A DNA stretch of 64,000 nt from Chitinophaga polysaccharea (lineage in GTDB: Bacteria; Bacteroidota; Bacteroidia; Chitinophagales; Chitinophagaceae), in contig NZ_VIWO01000001.1 of assembly GCF_007829335.1 (NCBI RefSeq), positions 1,612,001-1,676,000 of the forward strand, in the 5' to 3' direction. The position numbers were made by a program, and so were the translations under genes. A model generated the notes under the pieces. It was not told the origin of the DNA. It was given only the letters and a program-made list of their open reading frames with translations, and made no database searches. Shown here piece after piece: positions 37,751 through 46,517 of the stretch (position 1 is the stretch's first letter; every line of letters begins with the position of its first letter).

Positions 37751-37777
37751 TAATTTTGTCCTTTCCCATTAGATTTG
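37751..37777 (+). promoter_or_regulatory. Two possible -7 elements upstream of purQ
   Basis: TAATTTTG (37751-37758) and TAGATTTG (37770-37777) both fit TAnnTTTG and lie 85-110 nt before purQ. Neither has a clear TTTG 19 bp upstream. Confidence 0.4.
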
Positions 37778-37861
37778 TCATTCGTGAAAAATGAGGATAA
37801 AAACGGGGATAGAAACAGTTTTTAAAAACATTATTTACACATAAACACAAAACATTTTCAG

Positions 37862-38554
37862 ATGAAATTTGGCGTTGTCACCTTTCCCGGTTCTAATTGT
37901 GATCATGATATGATTGATTCCCTGCGTAACGACCTGGGACAGGAAGTAATAGAACTGTGGCATAAGGACAGAGACCTGAGCGCATTCACTACCAATGACT
38001 GCATCGTATTGCCGGGTGGTTTTTCTTATGGCGACTACCTGCGTTGCGGCGCTATCGCGAGATTTAGCCCAATGATGCAGAGTGTGATTGAATTTGCCAA
38101 CAAAGGTGGCCGCGTAATCGGTGTTTGTAATGGTTTCCAGGTATTATGCGAAGCCGGCCTGTTGCCAGGTGCATTATTGCTGAATGACCACCAGCAGTTT
38201 GTTTGCAAGAACGTTTTCCTGAAAAGCGAAAATACCACTACCTCGCTCACTAAAGATGTAACCGGCAGGGCGCTGATGATACCCGTAGCCCATGGAGAAG
38301 GCCGCTACTATGCCGATGATGCTACCATTGAAGAACTGTTTAAGAATAACCAGGTACTGTTCCGCTACTGCGATGAGTTTGGCAACATTATTGAATCTGC
38401 TAATCCAAACGGCGCCATCCGTAATATCGCGGGTATTTGTAACAAAGAAAGAAATGTCTTTGGTATGATGCCTCACCCGGAAAGAGCTACCAGCCTCGCC
38501 CTGGGTAATACGGACGGGCAGCTGATTTTACAGAGTCTGATCAATAACAACTAA
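37862..38554 (+). CDS. purQ: Phosphoribosylformylglycinamidine synthase subunit I (glutaminase)
   Basis: PurQ releases ammonia from glutamine for the PurL step of purine synthesis (FGAR to FGAM). The 230-residue product is a class I glutamine amidotransferase: VVTFPGSNCDHDM at the N-terminus, LPGGFSYGDYLRCGAIA, the nucleophile Cys89 in IGVCNGFQVLCEAGLLPG, PVAHGEGRYY and the catalytic His and Glu in MMPHPERAT. It is separate from purL, as in Bacillus and not as in E. coli. A DsbD-type gene follows after 35 bp with no terminator visible between them. Confidence 0.97.
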   Translation: MKFGVVTFPGSNCDHDMIDSLRNDLGQEVIELWHKDRDLSAFTTNDCIVLPGGFSYGDYLRCGAIARFSPMMQSVIEFANKGGRVIGVCNGFQVLCEAGLLPGALLLNDHQQFVCKNVFLKSENTTTSLTKDVTGRALMIPVAHGEGRYYADDATIEELFKNNQVLFRYCDEFGNIIESANPNGAIRNIAGICNKERNVFGMMPHPERATSLALGNTDGQLILQSLINNN

Positions 38555-38589
38555 TAGATTAAATCAACCAACCAATTAAAAAGAAAAGC

Positions 38590-39045
38590 ATGAAAAAATT
38601 ACTCACAGCACTGGCATTGTTCGCCTTGCCCATCCTGGCAAGTGCACAAATCGAAAATCCGGTAAAATGGAGCTTCTCTGCCAAGAAAGTAAATGCCAAC
38701 ACCTACGAGGTACACGCCATCGCTACAATCGAAGCTGGCTGGCATCTGTACGCGCAGGAAGCAGGAGAAGGTCCGGTACCTACCTCTTTCAAGTTTACTA
38801 AAAATCCACTGGCAACACTGGATGGTAAAGTAACGGAAGCGGGTAAACTGCATAAGGCATTCGACAAAAACTTCAACTCTGAACTGAAATACTACGAAAA
38901 CACAGTAGACTTCGTGCAGAAAGTAACCGTAAAAGGTAAAGCAGCTACTAAAGTGAAAGGCTCTGTAGAATTCATGGTGTGTGATGACCATCAGTGTCTG
39001 CCTCCAAAAGAACTGGAATTTGCGGTGAATGTAGGAGGAAAGTAA
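38590..39045 (+). CDS. Exported DsbD alpha-domain-like protein
   Basis: The 151-residue product has a Sec signal (LLTALALFALPILASAQ) and one domain, WSFSAKKVNANTYEVHAIAT ... GWHLYAQEAGEGPVPTSFKF ... SVEFMVCDDHQCLPPKELEF. The last part has a Cys-x4-Cys pair (CDDHQC) as in the N-terminal (alpha) domain of DsbD, which receives electrons from the membrane part. It stands alone here and is followed by a full-length DsbD with its own alpha-like domain. A terminator separates the two genes. Confidence 0.85.
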   Translation: MKKLLTALALFALPILASAQIENPVKWSFSAKKVNANTYEVHAIATIEAGWHLYAQEAGEGPVPTSFKFTKNPLATLDGKVTEAGKLHKAFDKNFNSELKYYENTVDFVQKVTVKGKAATKVKGSVEFMVCDDHQCLPPKELEFAVNVGGK

Positions 39046-39077
39046 ATTGTATCCGGTAACTGATAAAAATACTCGTA

Positions 39078-39115
39078 AAACGAGTTCCTCTTCCAGGGAA
39101 CTCGTTTCTTGTTTT
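39078..39115 (+). terminator. Rho-independent terminator after the DsbD alpha-like gene
   Basis: AAACGAGTTCC and GGAACTCGTTT form an 11-bp stem with an 8-nt loop, followed by CTTGTTTTC. The T run is broken. Confidence 0.75.
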
Positions 39116-39149
39116 CTCAGATCTATATTATTTAAAGCCTATTGACTTT

Positions 39150-41186
39150 ATGAAGCAACTGCTTTCATTTTTGATACCTGTCTTCGCCCTCTTTGCCTTG
39201 CATGCAAATGGCCAGGACAACAGCCCGAAACCTGTTAAATGGCAGTTTTCCGCAGAAAAAAAAGGCGACCAGGAATATGTACTGCACCTGAAAGGTATGG
39301 TAGACAAAGGCTGGTTGATTTTTTCCACCACTATGGGAAATGATGATCCCAATACCAGGGTAGCGCTGGACACCAGCGTGAATGCTACTATTGCCGGCAT
39401 TACAGAAAATGGTAAGCTGGAAAGCCGCAAAGAGCCATTATTCGACAATCTCGACATCAAATATTTCGAGAATGAAGTGGAATTACTGGCGGATGTAAAG
39501 CTGAAAGGCGCAACGTCCAAACTGAGTGGTACCATTACTTACATGGCCCTGAAAGGGGAGGAGGCGGTTCCGGTAGAAGAAACTTTCAGCGTGCCGGTGG
39601 AGCAATCTGCCAGCGCTGGTACTGCGCCTACTGCTGCTGCCGGTAGTAAGGATACCGCTTCAGGAGATGTGGCCGACGATGATGCCTCTAATAAATCGCT
39701 CTGGTGGATATTTATCGCCAGCTTTGGTGGTGGTTTTATCGCATTAATTACGCCTTGCGTATTTTCTATGATTCCTATCACGGTGAGTTTCTTCACCAAG
39801 CGTAGCGGCACCCGTGCTCAAGGTATCAAGAATGCCTTTACTTATTCTTTGTCTATCATCGTTATTTATACGCTGCTGGGCTTTCTTATCACCAAGATAT
39901 TCGGCGCCAGTGCGCTGAATTCCCTGGCGAGTAACGGTATCGCCAACATGATTTTCTTTGTGATCTTCCTGTTGTTTGCGTTCTCGTTCCTGGGCGCATT
40001 TGAAATCAGCCTGCCCAGCTCCTGGGCCAATGTGTCTGATTCTAAAGCAGGTATGGGCAGCATGCTGGGTATCTTCTTCATGGCACTCACCCTGGCCATC
40101 GTATCTTTCTCCTGTACAGGTCCTATTTTAGGAAATCTGTTGGTGCTGGCGGCTAAAGGAGGTAACTCCGGTCCCCTGGTAGGTATGTTTGGCTTTTCCC
40201 TGGCCCTGGCCATCCCGTTCTCCTTATTCGCGCTGTTTCCCAGCCTGCTGAATAAGATCGGGAAATCCGGTGGTTGGTTAAATGCGGTGAAAGTAACCCT
40301 GGGTTTCATTGAATTGGCGCTGGCGTTGAAGTTTTTCTCCAACGTAGATATGGCGTATCACTGGAACCTGCTGGACCGTGAAATATTCCTCGCCCTGTGG
40401 ATCGCTATCTTCGGATTGCTTACGCTGTACCTGATTGGCAAGCTGAAATTCAGCCATGACAGCGATGTTCCTTTCCTGTCGGTTACAAGGCTCTGCTTCG
40501 CCATCGTTACGTTTACCTTCGTGGTATATATGATCCCGGGTATGTGGGGGGCGCCACTGAGAGGTATTAGTGGATTCCTGCCACACGAAGGTTCCCAGGA
40601 CTTTAACCTGAATAAATCGCTGGTGGATATCCAGGCGACCCTGGAAAGTGGCGCTGGTAGCGGCACTGGCGGCAGCCAGGCTAACACCGTGAAACCAAAA
40701 AAACTGGTGGGGATCTTACACTCTGAAATTCCGGGTGTGGAAAACGTATTCTTCGACTACGAGGAAGCGCTGGCAGCAGCTAAAGCGGCCAATAAGCCCC
40801 TGATGCTCGACTTCACCGGTCATACCTGCGTAAACTGCCGTAAGTTCGAAAAATCGGTACTGTCATCGCCTGCAGTAATGAAAATCCTGCGCAACGACTT
40901 TATCGTGGCTTCTTTATACACGGATGAAAAAACATCGCTGGAAGATGCGGAAAAATATGTTTCCAAAACTACCGGTGAAAAAGTGAACAACGTGGGACAG
41001 AAGAACCAGGACCTGGAAGTATCTAACTTCAATCGTAACTCACAACCTTACTATATCCCGGTTGACCTGGAAGGTAAGCCACTGGTGAATAAAGGATATG
41101 GTTATGATCCGAAGGAAGATGTGGATGCATTTGTGAAATACCTGGAAGGAGCAAAAGCAGAATTTGCTAAACGTCATGCCAAGTAA
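39150..41186 (+). CDS. dsbD: Thiol:disulfide interchange protein DsbD (cytochrome c biogenesis type)
   Basis: DsbD carries reducing power from cytoplasmic thioredoxin to the periplasm. The 678-residue product has a Sec signal, an N-terminal alpha-like domain (about residues 25-150) that lacks the Cys pair of the preceding protein, eight or nine membrane helices with the paired Cys203 (ALITPCVFSMIPITVSFFTK) and Cys322 (IVSFSCTGPILGNLLVLAA), and a C-terminal thioredoxin domain with Cys560-x-x-Cys563 in FTGHTCVNCRKFEKSVL. The separate Cys-bearing alpha-like protein upstream may supply the missing exchange site (inference). Confidence 0.93.
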   Translation: MKQLLSFLIPVFALFALHANGQDNSPKPVKWQFSAEKKGDQEYVLHLKGMVDKGWLIFSTTMGNDDPNTRVALDTSVNATIAGITENGKLESRKEPLFDNLDIKYFENEVELLADVKLKGATSKLSGTITYMALKGEEAVPVEETFSVPVEQSASAGTAPTAAAGSKDTASGDVADDDASNKSLWWIFIASFGGGFIALITPCVFSMIPITVSFFTKRSGTRAQGIKNAFTYSLSIIVIYTLLGFLITKIFGASALNSLASNGIANMIFFVIFLLFAFSFLGAFEISLPSSWANVSDSKAGMGSMLGIFFMALTLAIVSFSCTGPILGNLLVLAAKGGNSGPLVGMFGFSLALAIPFSLFALFPSLLNKIGKSGGWLNAVKVTLGFIELALALKFFSNVDMAYHWNLLDREIFLALWIAIFGLLTLYLIGKLKFSHDSDVPFLSVTRLCFAIVTFTFVVYMIPGMWGAPLRGISGFLPHEGSQDFNLNKSLVDIQATLESGAGSGTGGSQANTVKPKKLVGILHSEIPGVENVFFDYEEALAAAKAANKPLMLDFTGHTCVNCRKFEKSVLSSPAVMKILRNDFIVASLYTDEKTSLEDAEKYVSKTTGEKVNNVGQKNQDLEVSNFNRNSQPYYIPVDLEGKPLVNKGYGYDPKEDVDAFVKYLEGAKAEFAKRHAK

Positions 41187-41206
41187 TTAGCAGGATGCTA
41201 TAAAAG

Positions 41207-41248
41207 AAGCCGGCGGTATCTGTGAAGAAACCGCCGGCTTTATTTTTT
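41207..41248. terminator. Bidirectional terminator
   Basis: AAGCCGGCGGT and ACCGCCGGCTT form a perfect 11-bp stem over a 12-nt loop, followed by TATTTTTT. It lies between the convergent dsbD and hisS genes; the hisS side has a weaker T run (TTCTTTTAT). Confidence 0.9.
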
Positions 41249-41266
41249 GCTGAAGCCAGCTGTATG

Positions 41267-42616
41267 TTAGAAGGTAAATTGTAGTAATGCAGCCGCCTCA
41301 ATTTTTTCCTGTTGACGGTTCACCAGGTTTTTGATGCTGAGAGTATTTTCCTGTAACTCTGATTCACCGAGGATGATCACATACGGAATACCACGTTTAT
41401 CTGCATACTTCATTTGTTTGTCCATCTTGGCATTTTCATGGAACAGTTCTGCTGCTACGCCATTTTTACGCAGTTGCATCATGTAGTCAAATGCTTTACG
41501 GGCGCTGTCTTCTCCCAGGTTCAGGAACAGGACTTTGGTAGATTGCTGTGCTGTTTGGGGAAACAGCTGCAGTTCTTCCAGCACATCATAAATACGATCT
41601 ACGCCAAAGGAGATACCAACGCCGGAGATGCCCGGAAGGCCAAAGAGGCCTGTGAGATCATCGTATCGGCCGCCGCCGCCGATACTTCCCATTTTAACCG
41701 TGGCAGGTGCTTTTACTTCTACGATTAAACCGGTGTAGTAGTTGAGGCCGCGGGCCAGGGTTACGTCTATGATCGGTGTAGTATTAAAATCGGCATAACC
41801 AGCGTTGATCACAAATGATAATTCCTCGATGCCTTTTAGCGCTGTAGCGGAGGATTGTAGCAGTTCTTTCAGTTGCGACAATTTTTCCGTGCTGCTGCCG
41901 TCAATGGCGAGGAAGCGTTCAATTGTATTAATATCCTCAGATGCGAGTCCGCGCTCTTCCAGTTCTTTCCGCACACCGGCTGCGCCTATCTTATCCAGTT
42001 TATCGATGGAGATGGTAATATCAGTCAGCAGTTCGGGTTTGCCGATTACTTCTGCGAGGCCAGCCAGTATTTTGCGGTTATTAATGCGCAGTTCATATCC
42101 TTTCAATCCCAGTTTAGTAAACACAGTATCGTAGATCAGCAGGAGTTCCACTTCATTCAGCAGGGAATTGCTTCCAACCACGTCTGCGTCGCACTGGTAA
42201 AATTCGCGGTAGCGGCCTTTCTGGGGTTTGTCGGCCCGCCATACCGGCTGCATTTGATAGCGTTTAAAGGGTAAAGCCAGTTCATGTTGATTCATCACCA
42301 CATAGCGGGCAAATGGGATCGTGAGGTCGTACCGCAGGGCCTTTTCCGTGATAGCGGCTACGAGTGCTTTATTATCTTTTGCTTCGTGAGCGGCGGGATA
42401 GATCTCTCCATTGTTCAATACTTTGAACATCAGTTTGTCCCCTTCTTCTCCATATTTGCCGGTAAGGGTAGATAAATTTTCCATCGCAGGGGTTTCCAGG
42501 GGCTGGAAGCCGAATAGTTCGAAGGTTTCGCGGATGGTTTGGAAGATATAATTACGTTTTCTTACTACCACGGGGCCAAAATCACGGGTGCCTTTAGGAA
42601 TGCCTGGCTTTATCAT
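41267..42616 (-). CDS. hisS: Histidyl-tRNA synthetase
   Basis: This class II synthetase charges tRNA-His. The 449-residue product has the HisRS start IPKGTRDFGPVVVRKR, class II motif 2 in GRYREFYQCDADVVGS, the HisRS signature LARGLNYYTGLIVEV, motif 3 in GISGVGISFGVDRIY and a C-terminal anticodon-binding domain (KVLFLNLGEDSARKAFDYM). It follows the tyrosine phosphatase gene by 20 bp on the same strand and is probably transcribed with it. Confidence 0.97.
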   Translation of the reverse strand: MIKPGIPKGTRDFGPVVVRKRNYIFQTIRETFELFGFQPLETPAMENLSTLTGKYGEEGDKLMFKVLNNGEIYPAAHEAKDNKALVAAITEKALRYDLTIPFARYVVMNQHELALPFKRYQMQPVWRADKPQKGRYREFYQCDADVVGSNSLLNEVELLLIYDTVFTKLGLKGYELRINNRKILAGLAEVIGKPELLTDITISIDKLDKIGAAGVRKELEERGLASEDINTIERFLAIDGSSTEKLSQLKELLQSSATALKGIEELSFVINAGYADFNTTPIIDVTLARGLNYYTGLIVEVKAPATVKMGSIGGGGRYDDLTGLFGLPGISGVGISFGVDRIYDVLEELQLFPQTAQQSTKVLFLNLGEDSARKAFDYMMQLRKNGVAAELFHENAKMDKQMKYADKRGIPYVIILGESELQENTLSIKNLVNRQQEKIEAAALLQFTF

Positions 42617-42636
42617 CTCAAAAAAATATTAAAAGT

Positions 42637-43074
42637 TTATTGTTGCTGGGCTGTGATGGCATCACAGGCCTCATAGATCATTTTATATACGGGAGCAAAC
42701 ATTTTGTCGTCGTAGTAAGGGTCCGGTACTTCCTGTTGCCCTGGCAGCAGGAATTGCACTTTGGCTTTATCTGCCCCGTTGCGGGCTGTTCTTATCACGT
42801 CGGCATAGTTATTCCGGTCCATTACATAGATGCGGTCGAAGGTATCGAAATCGGCTGCCTGGAACTGCCGGCCTTTGAGGCTGGAGATGTCCACGCCGTT
42901 TTTCCTGGCTTCTTTTACAGACCGGTGGTCGGGGGAATGGCCTATATGCCAGCTCCCGGTGCCGGCAGAATCAATTTCCCATTTGAGCCCCCTTTCGGTA
43001 GCCAGATGTCGCATTACGCCTTCTGCCAGGGGAGAACGACAAATATTTCCCAGGCATACCATCAAAATCTTCAT
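42637..43074 (-). CDS. Low-molecular-weight protein-tyrosine-phosphatase
   Basis: The 145-residue product removes phosphate from protein tyrosines (or arginines in some relatives) in the cytoplasm. The P-loop is VCLGNICRSP with nucleophile Cys7 and Arg13, and the general acid Asp is in VPDPYYDD. SAGTGSWHIGHSPDHRSVKE is also typical. In other bacteria, members act on tyrosine kinases of capsule synthesis; no such kinase is near. It is 20 bp upstream of hisS on the same strand. Confidence 0.95.
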   Translation of the reverse strand: MKILMVCLGNICRSPLAEGVMRHLATERGLKWEIDSAGTGSWHIGHSPDHRSVKEARKNGVDISSLKGRQFQAADFDTFDRIYVMDRNNYADVIRTARNGADKAKVQFLLPGQQEVPDPYYDDKMFAPVYKMIYEACDAITAQQQ

Positions 43075-43100
43075 ATCGTATCAAAAGATGAATCAGGCCG

Positions 43101-43108
43101 CAAACCTA
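43101..43108 (-). promoter_or_regulatory. Possible -7 element for the phosphatase-hisS operon
   Basis: On the minus strand TAGGTTTG fits TAnnTTTG, about 27 nt before the start codon. No -33 TTTG. The remaining AT-rich gap up to 43385 shows no gene or terminator. Confidence 0.4.
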
Positions 43109-43385
43109 CAAGATATTATGGAAATGTTTGCCCATTTGCATCTTTATCATAGAAACGGGCTCAAAAAGAAGGATTTCAGATGCATTAAAGCAAAAACTTC
43201 CGCAAATTGTAATTAGCGGGAAATGATGAAATTTTAAATCAAAAATTTGCGCGATGTTGAAAAAATGCCTCAAATTGCGGCCGGATAAGCGATTGGATGC
43301 AGTTTTGTTGCAGTTTTTTAACATTCTTCTAAAATTCTCTTTACCGGATTAAAAAATTATTTTTTGTATAATTGTAACTCGCAAC

Positions 43386-43628
43386 ATGGAAACACACGAA
43401 GAACAGACAAGCAGACGACTGGAAAACAGGTATCGGCCAATGGGTGAGCTGATCAGAGGGTTATTTTTTATCCTTTTTGGTTTGTTTGCCGTATTCGGAG
43501 AACGAATGGGGGTGGCTCATTTCAATATTTCACAAACAACGATGAACATAGCTGGTGCGATATTGCTAATCTACGGTCTCTTTAGGGTTTATAATGGAAT
43601 CAGGAAACTTTTTTTTAACAGGAACTAA
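43386..43628 (+). CDS. Small two-helix membrane protein
   Basis: The 80-residue product has a charged N-terminal tail (METHEEQTSRRLENRYRPMG) and two membrane helices, LIRGLFFILFGLFAVFG and TTMNIAGAILLIYGLFRVY, with a basic end. The topology suggests both ends in the cytoplasm. I do not recognise a named family. It lies 11 bp before a PstS-like lipoprotein gene and is likely co-transcribed with it. Confidence 0.75.
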   Translation: METHEEQTSRRLENRYRPMGELIRGLFFILFGLFAVFGERMGVAHFNISQTTMNIAGAILLIYGLFRVYNGIRKLFFNRN

Positions 43629-43639
43629 AGAGGGCAGAT

Positions 43640-44554
43640 ATGTTTTTCAGTTTTAAAAGAATGAATGCTGTATATTTATCAGCACTAATATTGGTGTTAG
43701 CGGCTTGTGGCCCAAATCCCAATGCGAAAAAACTTGATACAGCCACGGAAGGTACTATTCGCATCAGCGTAGATGAAACGTATAAACCGCTCATGGATTC
43801 AGAAATAAAAGTTTTTGAATCGCTGTATCCCAAAGCACATATTGAAGCTTCTTATAAACCGGAAGCAGATTGTTTTAAAGATCTTTTAAATGATAGCGCC
43901 CGCCTGGTGATCGTAACCCGCGATTTCAACAAACAGGAGCTGGAATATTTCAAGCAAATAAAAATTACGCCTAACAGCCTTTTACTTGCCTGGGATGCAT
44001 TGGCACTGGTGGTGAATAAAGACAATCCTGATTCTGTATTTACGATGGATCAGGTGCGCAGCATCATGGACGGTAGTGCTAAAGATAGAAAATGGCAACT
44101 GGTGTTTGATAATGCCAACTCAAGCACCGTGCGATACATCATGGATTCCATCAACAAGGGAAAGCCTTTGCCAACAAACACAATGGCTGCCAAAACCAAT
44201 CCTGAAGTGGTGGATTACGTGTCTAAAAACAAAGACGCAATTGGTGTGATAGGTGTCAGCTGGATCTCTGATCCCGCCGATTCATTGTCAATGGCCTTCA
44301 CGAAGCAAGTGAGTGTAGTGAGGTTAAGGGCAGACAATGGTTCGGATTTTGTTAAACCATACCAGGCTTATATTGGTATTGGTTCCTATCCATTAAAGCG
44401 TGGCTTCTTTTTCTGCCTGAAAGAGCCTTATCATGGCCTGGGCAGTGGATTTGCAACCTTTCTCGGCAGTTATGAAGGGCAACTGGTCATCAAACAGTTC
44501 CGTTTATTCCCCGCCAGATTGAATGTAGTTTTCCGGGAAGCGAACCTGAAGTAG
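43640..44554 (+). CDS. PstS-like periplasmic binding lipoprotein
   Basis: The 304-residue product has a lipoprotein signal with lipobox LAAC in ALILVLAACGPNPNAKK. The mature part follows the phosphate-binding PBP fold (PstS superfamily): GTIRISVDETYKPLMDSEIK, ARLVIVTRDFNKQELEYFKQ, LLAWDALALVVNKDNPDSVF and IGVIGVSWISDP. No pstC, pstA or pstB genes are near, so a classic phosphate importer role is doubtful. In Bacteroidota such genes often sit after exbB-exbD-tonB and before a TPR gene; here only that tail is present. ATG 43661 is a possible alternative start. Confidence 0.82.
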   Translation: MFFSFKRMNAVYLSALILVLAACGPNPNAKKLDTATEGTIRISVDETYKPLMDSEIKVFESLYPKAHIEASYKPEADCFKDLLNDSARLVIVTRDFNKQELEYFKQIKITPNSLLLAWDALALVVNKDNPDSVFTMDQVRSIMDGSAKDRKWQLVFDNANSSTVRYIMDSINKGKPLPTNTMAAKTNPEVVDYVSKNKDAIGVIGVSWISDPADSLSMAFTKQVSVVRLRADNGSDFVKPYQAYIGIGSYPLKRGFFFCLKEPYHGLGSGFATFLGSYEGQLVIKQFRLFPARLNVVFREANLK

Positions 44555-44590
44555 AAAAAAAACACAACTAAAACTAAAAAACCAGATTGC

Positions 44591-46354
44591 ATGAACAAAC
44601 GGAAAAGTTTAATCGTAGCATTGCTTTGCGCTGCATCCAGCGGTGTGATGGCCCAATCTGTGGAAGACGGAGTGAAAGACCTGTATTATGGTAAATATCT
44701 GTCTGCCAAGCAGAATTTAGAGAAGGTGATAGCAGCAAAGCCTACGGAGGACAAAGCTTATTATTACCTCGGTATAGCACAGCTTGGACTGGAAGATGTT
44801 GCAGGTGCTGCAGCTACTTTCCAGAAAGGTTTACAGGCAGTGCCTACTTCAGCCTTATTACAGGCAGGTATGGGCCGTATTGATCTGATCAATGGTAATG
44901 CCGCTGCTGCAAAACAGAAATTTGAAGCCGCCAGTGCTGCTACTCAGGGCCGCGACGGGGATGTAGCCCGCGCAATAGCCGATGCCAACACCGAAATTAA
45001 AGGTGGCGATCGCCCTTATGCCCTTACTGTGATGGAAAAACTCCTGAACAATGAAGGCCGCAAAAAGAAAGAACAATACACACCGATCGCAGCTGACTAT
45101 ATCGAATTAGGAGATGCATACCGCTTCCTGGGTGGTGAAAATGGTGGTAAAGCCATCACTACTTATGAAAAAGCGCTGGAAGTGGATCCTAACAACGCAG
45201 AAGCTGTAATGAAAGAAGGTTTGGTAAACTACAACGCCAGGCTGAAATCTGAAGCAGTAGCTGATTATACCAAAGCTACCAATATGGACGCCAACTATGG
45301 CCCGGCTTACTACGAACTGTTTAACTTCTATATTACACCAAAGAAAGATCAGTTATCCTGGGACGAAGCAGCCAAGTACCTGGAAAAATATATGGCGGTT
45401 GCTGACCCGGCAGATAAAACCAAGAACCAGTACCTGGGCGCTTACATCGCTTTCTTTAAGAAAGACTATGATAACGCGATCTCTAAAGGTCAGGCTACCC
45501 TGGCAGGCGCTAATGAGCTCTATACCAATAAGCTCAACCTGTTGATAGGAGATGCTTACCTGCAGAAAGGCGACTCCCTGAGCGCTAAGAAAACAATGGA
45601 TGAGTATGTAGCTAAAGTGGGCGAGTCCAAACTGGACTCCAACGACTATAAGCTGCTGAGTACTATCTACATGCGTTTAAAATCTGCCGATACTACTACG
45701 CAAAACCAGTATACTGAAAAAGCGCTGGGCTACCTGGAAAAATATGCAGGATCTATCACTGCCAAAGATCCGGAAACCTTTATCCAGATTGCAGAACAGC
45801 TGAAAGCAGCAAGAAAATACGCAGCTGCTGCTGAGTGGTATGCAAAAGCCAATGAAATAAGCCTTGCCAATAAAGAGCAATTACAGGCCATTGACTATTT
45901 CAACGTAGGTATCAACTACTACTATGGCGCAGTAAATGTTAAGCCTTCTGATACCGCCCTGCTGTCGAAAGCAGATGCCGCTTTCCAGAAAGTAATTGAG
46001 GCAAAGCCTGAACTGGGTACCGGTTACTACTGGAGAGGTATGACTAACTTCGTTAAAGATCCGCAGGCGCAGGAAGGTATTGCCAAGCCTTACTACGACA
46101 AATACATTGAAATCTCAGAAGTAGACCCGGCTAAAAACAAGAGTACGCTGATCAACGCTTATACTTATGAGTTGCTGTATTACTACTTTAAGGAAGATAA
46201 AGCGAATTTGAAGGTGTATGCAGATAAACTGACTGCTTTAGACCCAAATAACGGCACCGTTAAGCAAATCACAGAAAATATGGCTGCCCGCGAAAAAGCG
46301 GCTAACAAGCCAGCGGCTAAACCAGCTGCTAAGGCAGGCCAGAACAAGAAATAA
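44591..46354 (+). CDS. Exported tetratricopeptide-repeat protein
   Basis: The 587-residue product has a Sec signal (SLIVALLCAASSGVMAQ) and a run of TPR units, for example LYYGKYLSAKQNLEKVIAAK, DKAYYYLGIAQLGLEDVAGA, AITTYEKALEVDPNNAEAVM and AYIAFFKKDYDNAISKGQAT. The C-terminus is Ala/Lys-rich (NKPAAKPAAKAGQNKK). TPR arrays are protein-binding scaffolds. It follows the PstS-like gene by 36 bp and ends at a strong terminator. A periplasmic assembly role is possible but not shown. Confidence 0.88.
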   Translation: MNKRKSLIVALLCAASSGVMAQSVEDGVKDLYYGKYLSAKQNLEKVIAAKPTEDKAYYYLGIAQLGLEDVAGAAATFQKGLQAVPTSALLQAGMGRIDLINGNAAAAKQKFEAASAATQGRDGDVARAIADANTEIKGGDRPYALTVMEKLLNNEGRKKKEQYTPIAADYIELGDAYRFLGGENGGKAITTYEKALEVDPNNAEAVMKEGLVNYNARLKSEAVADYTKATNMDANYGPAYYELFNFYITPKKDQLSWDEAAKYLEKYMAVADPADKTKNQYLGAYIAFFKKDYDNAISKGQATLAGANELYTNKLNLLIGDAYLQKGDSLSAKKTMDEYVAKVGESKLDSNDYKLLSTIYMRLKSADTTTQNQYTEKALGYLEKYAGSITAKDPETFIQIAEQLKAARKYAAAAEWYAKANEISLANKEQLQAIDYFNVGINYYYGAVNVKPSDTALLSKADAAFQKVIEAKPELGTGYYWRGMTNFVKDPQAQEGIAKPYYDKYIEISEVDPAKNKSTLINAYTYELLYYYFKEDKANLKVYADKLTALDPNNGTVKQITENMAAREKAANKPAAKPAAKAGQNKK

Positions 46355-46377
46355 GCATTGAAAAATGTCAAATAACT

Positions 46378-46409
46378 AAAAAACCTCCTGTACTTACAGG
46401 AGGTTTTTT
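46378..46409 (+). terminator. Rho-independent terminator before the nuo operon
   Basis: AAAAAACCTCCTGT and ACAGGAGGTTTTTT form a perfect 14-bp stem with a 4-nt loop. It isolates the nuo promoter from upstream transcription. Confidence 0.95.
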
Positions 46410-46454
46410 AGTTTCCGGTTGGTGAAAAAAGATAATATTTTAACTGCCAATAGA

Positions 46455-46485
46455 TTTGATATTTGGTCAACTTACAGTATTTTTG
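46455..46485 (+). promoter_or_regulatory. Bacteroidota-type promoter of the nuo operon
   Basis: TTTG (46455-46458), 19 bp and TATTTTTG (46478-46485) give a full -33/-7 match. It lies inside the longest open frame of nuoA, showing that the true start is downstream at 46518. Confidence 0.8.
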
Positions 46486-46517
46486 CGCATTCGGACAATG
46501 TTTTTATCGGGAAGCTT

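Noticed and set aside
46419-46517. Longer N-terminus for NuoA
   Set aside because: A full -33/-7 promoter lies inside this stretch and homologues start near 46518.
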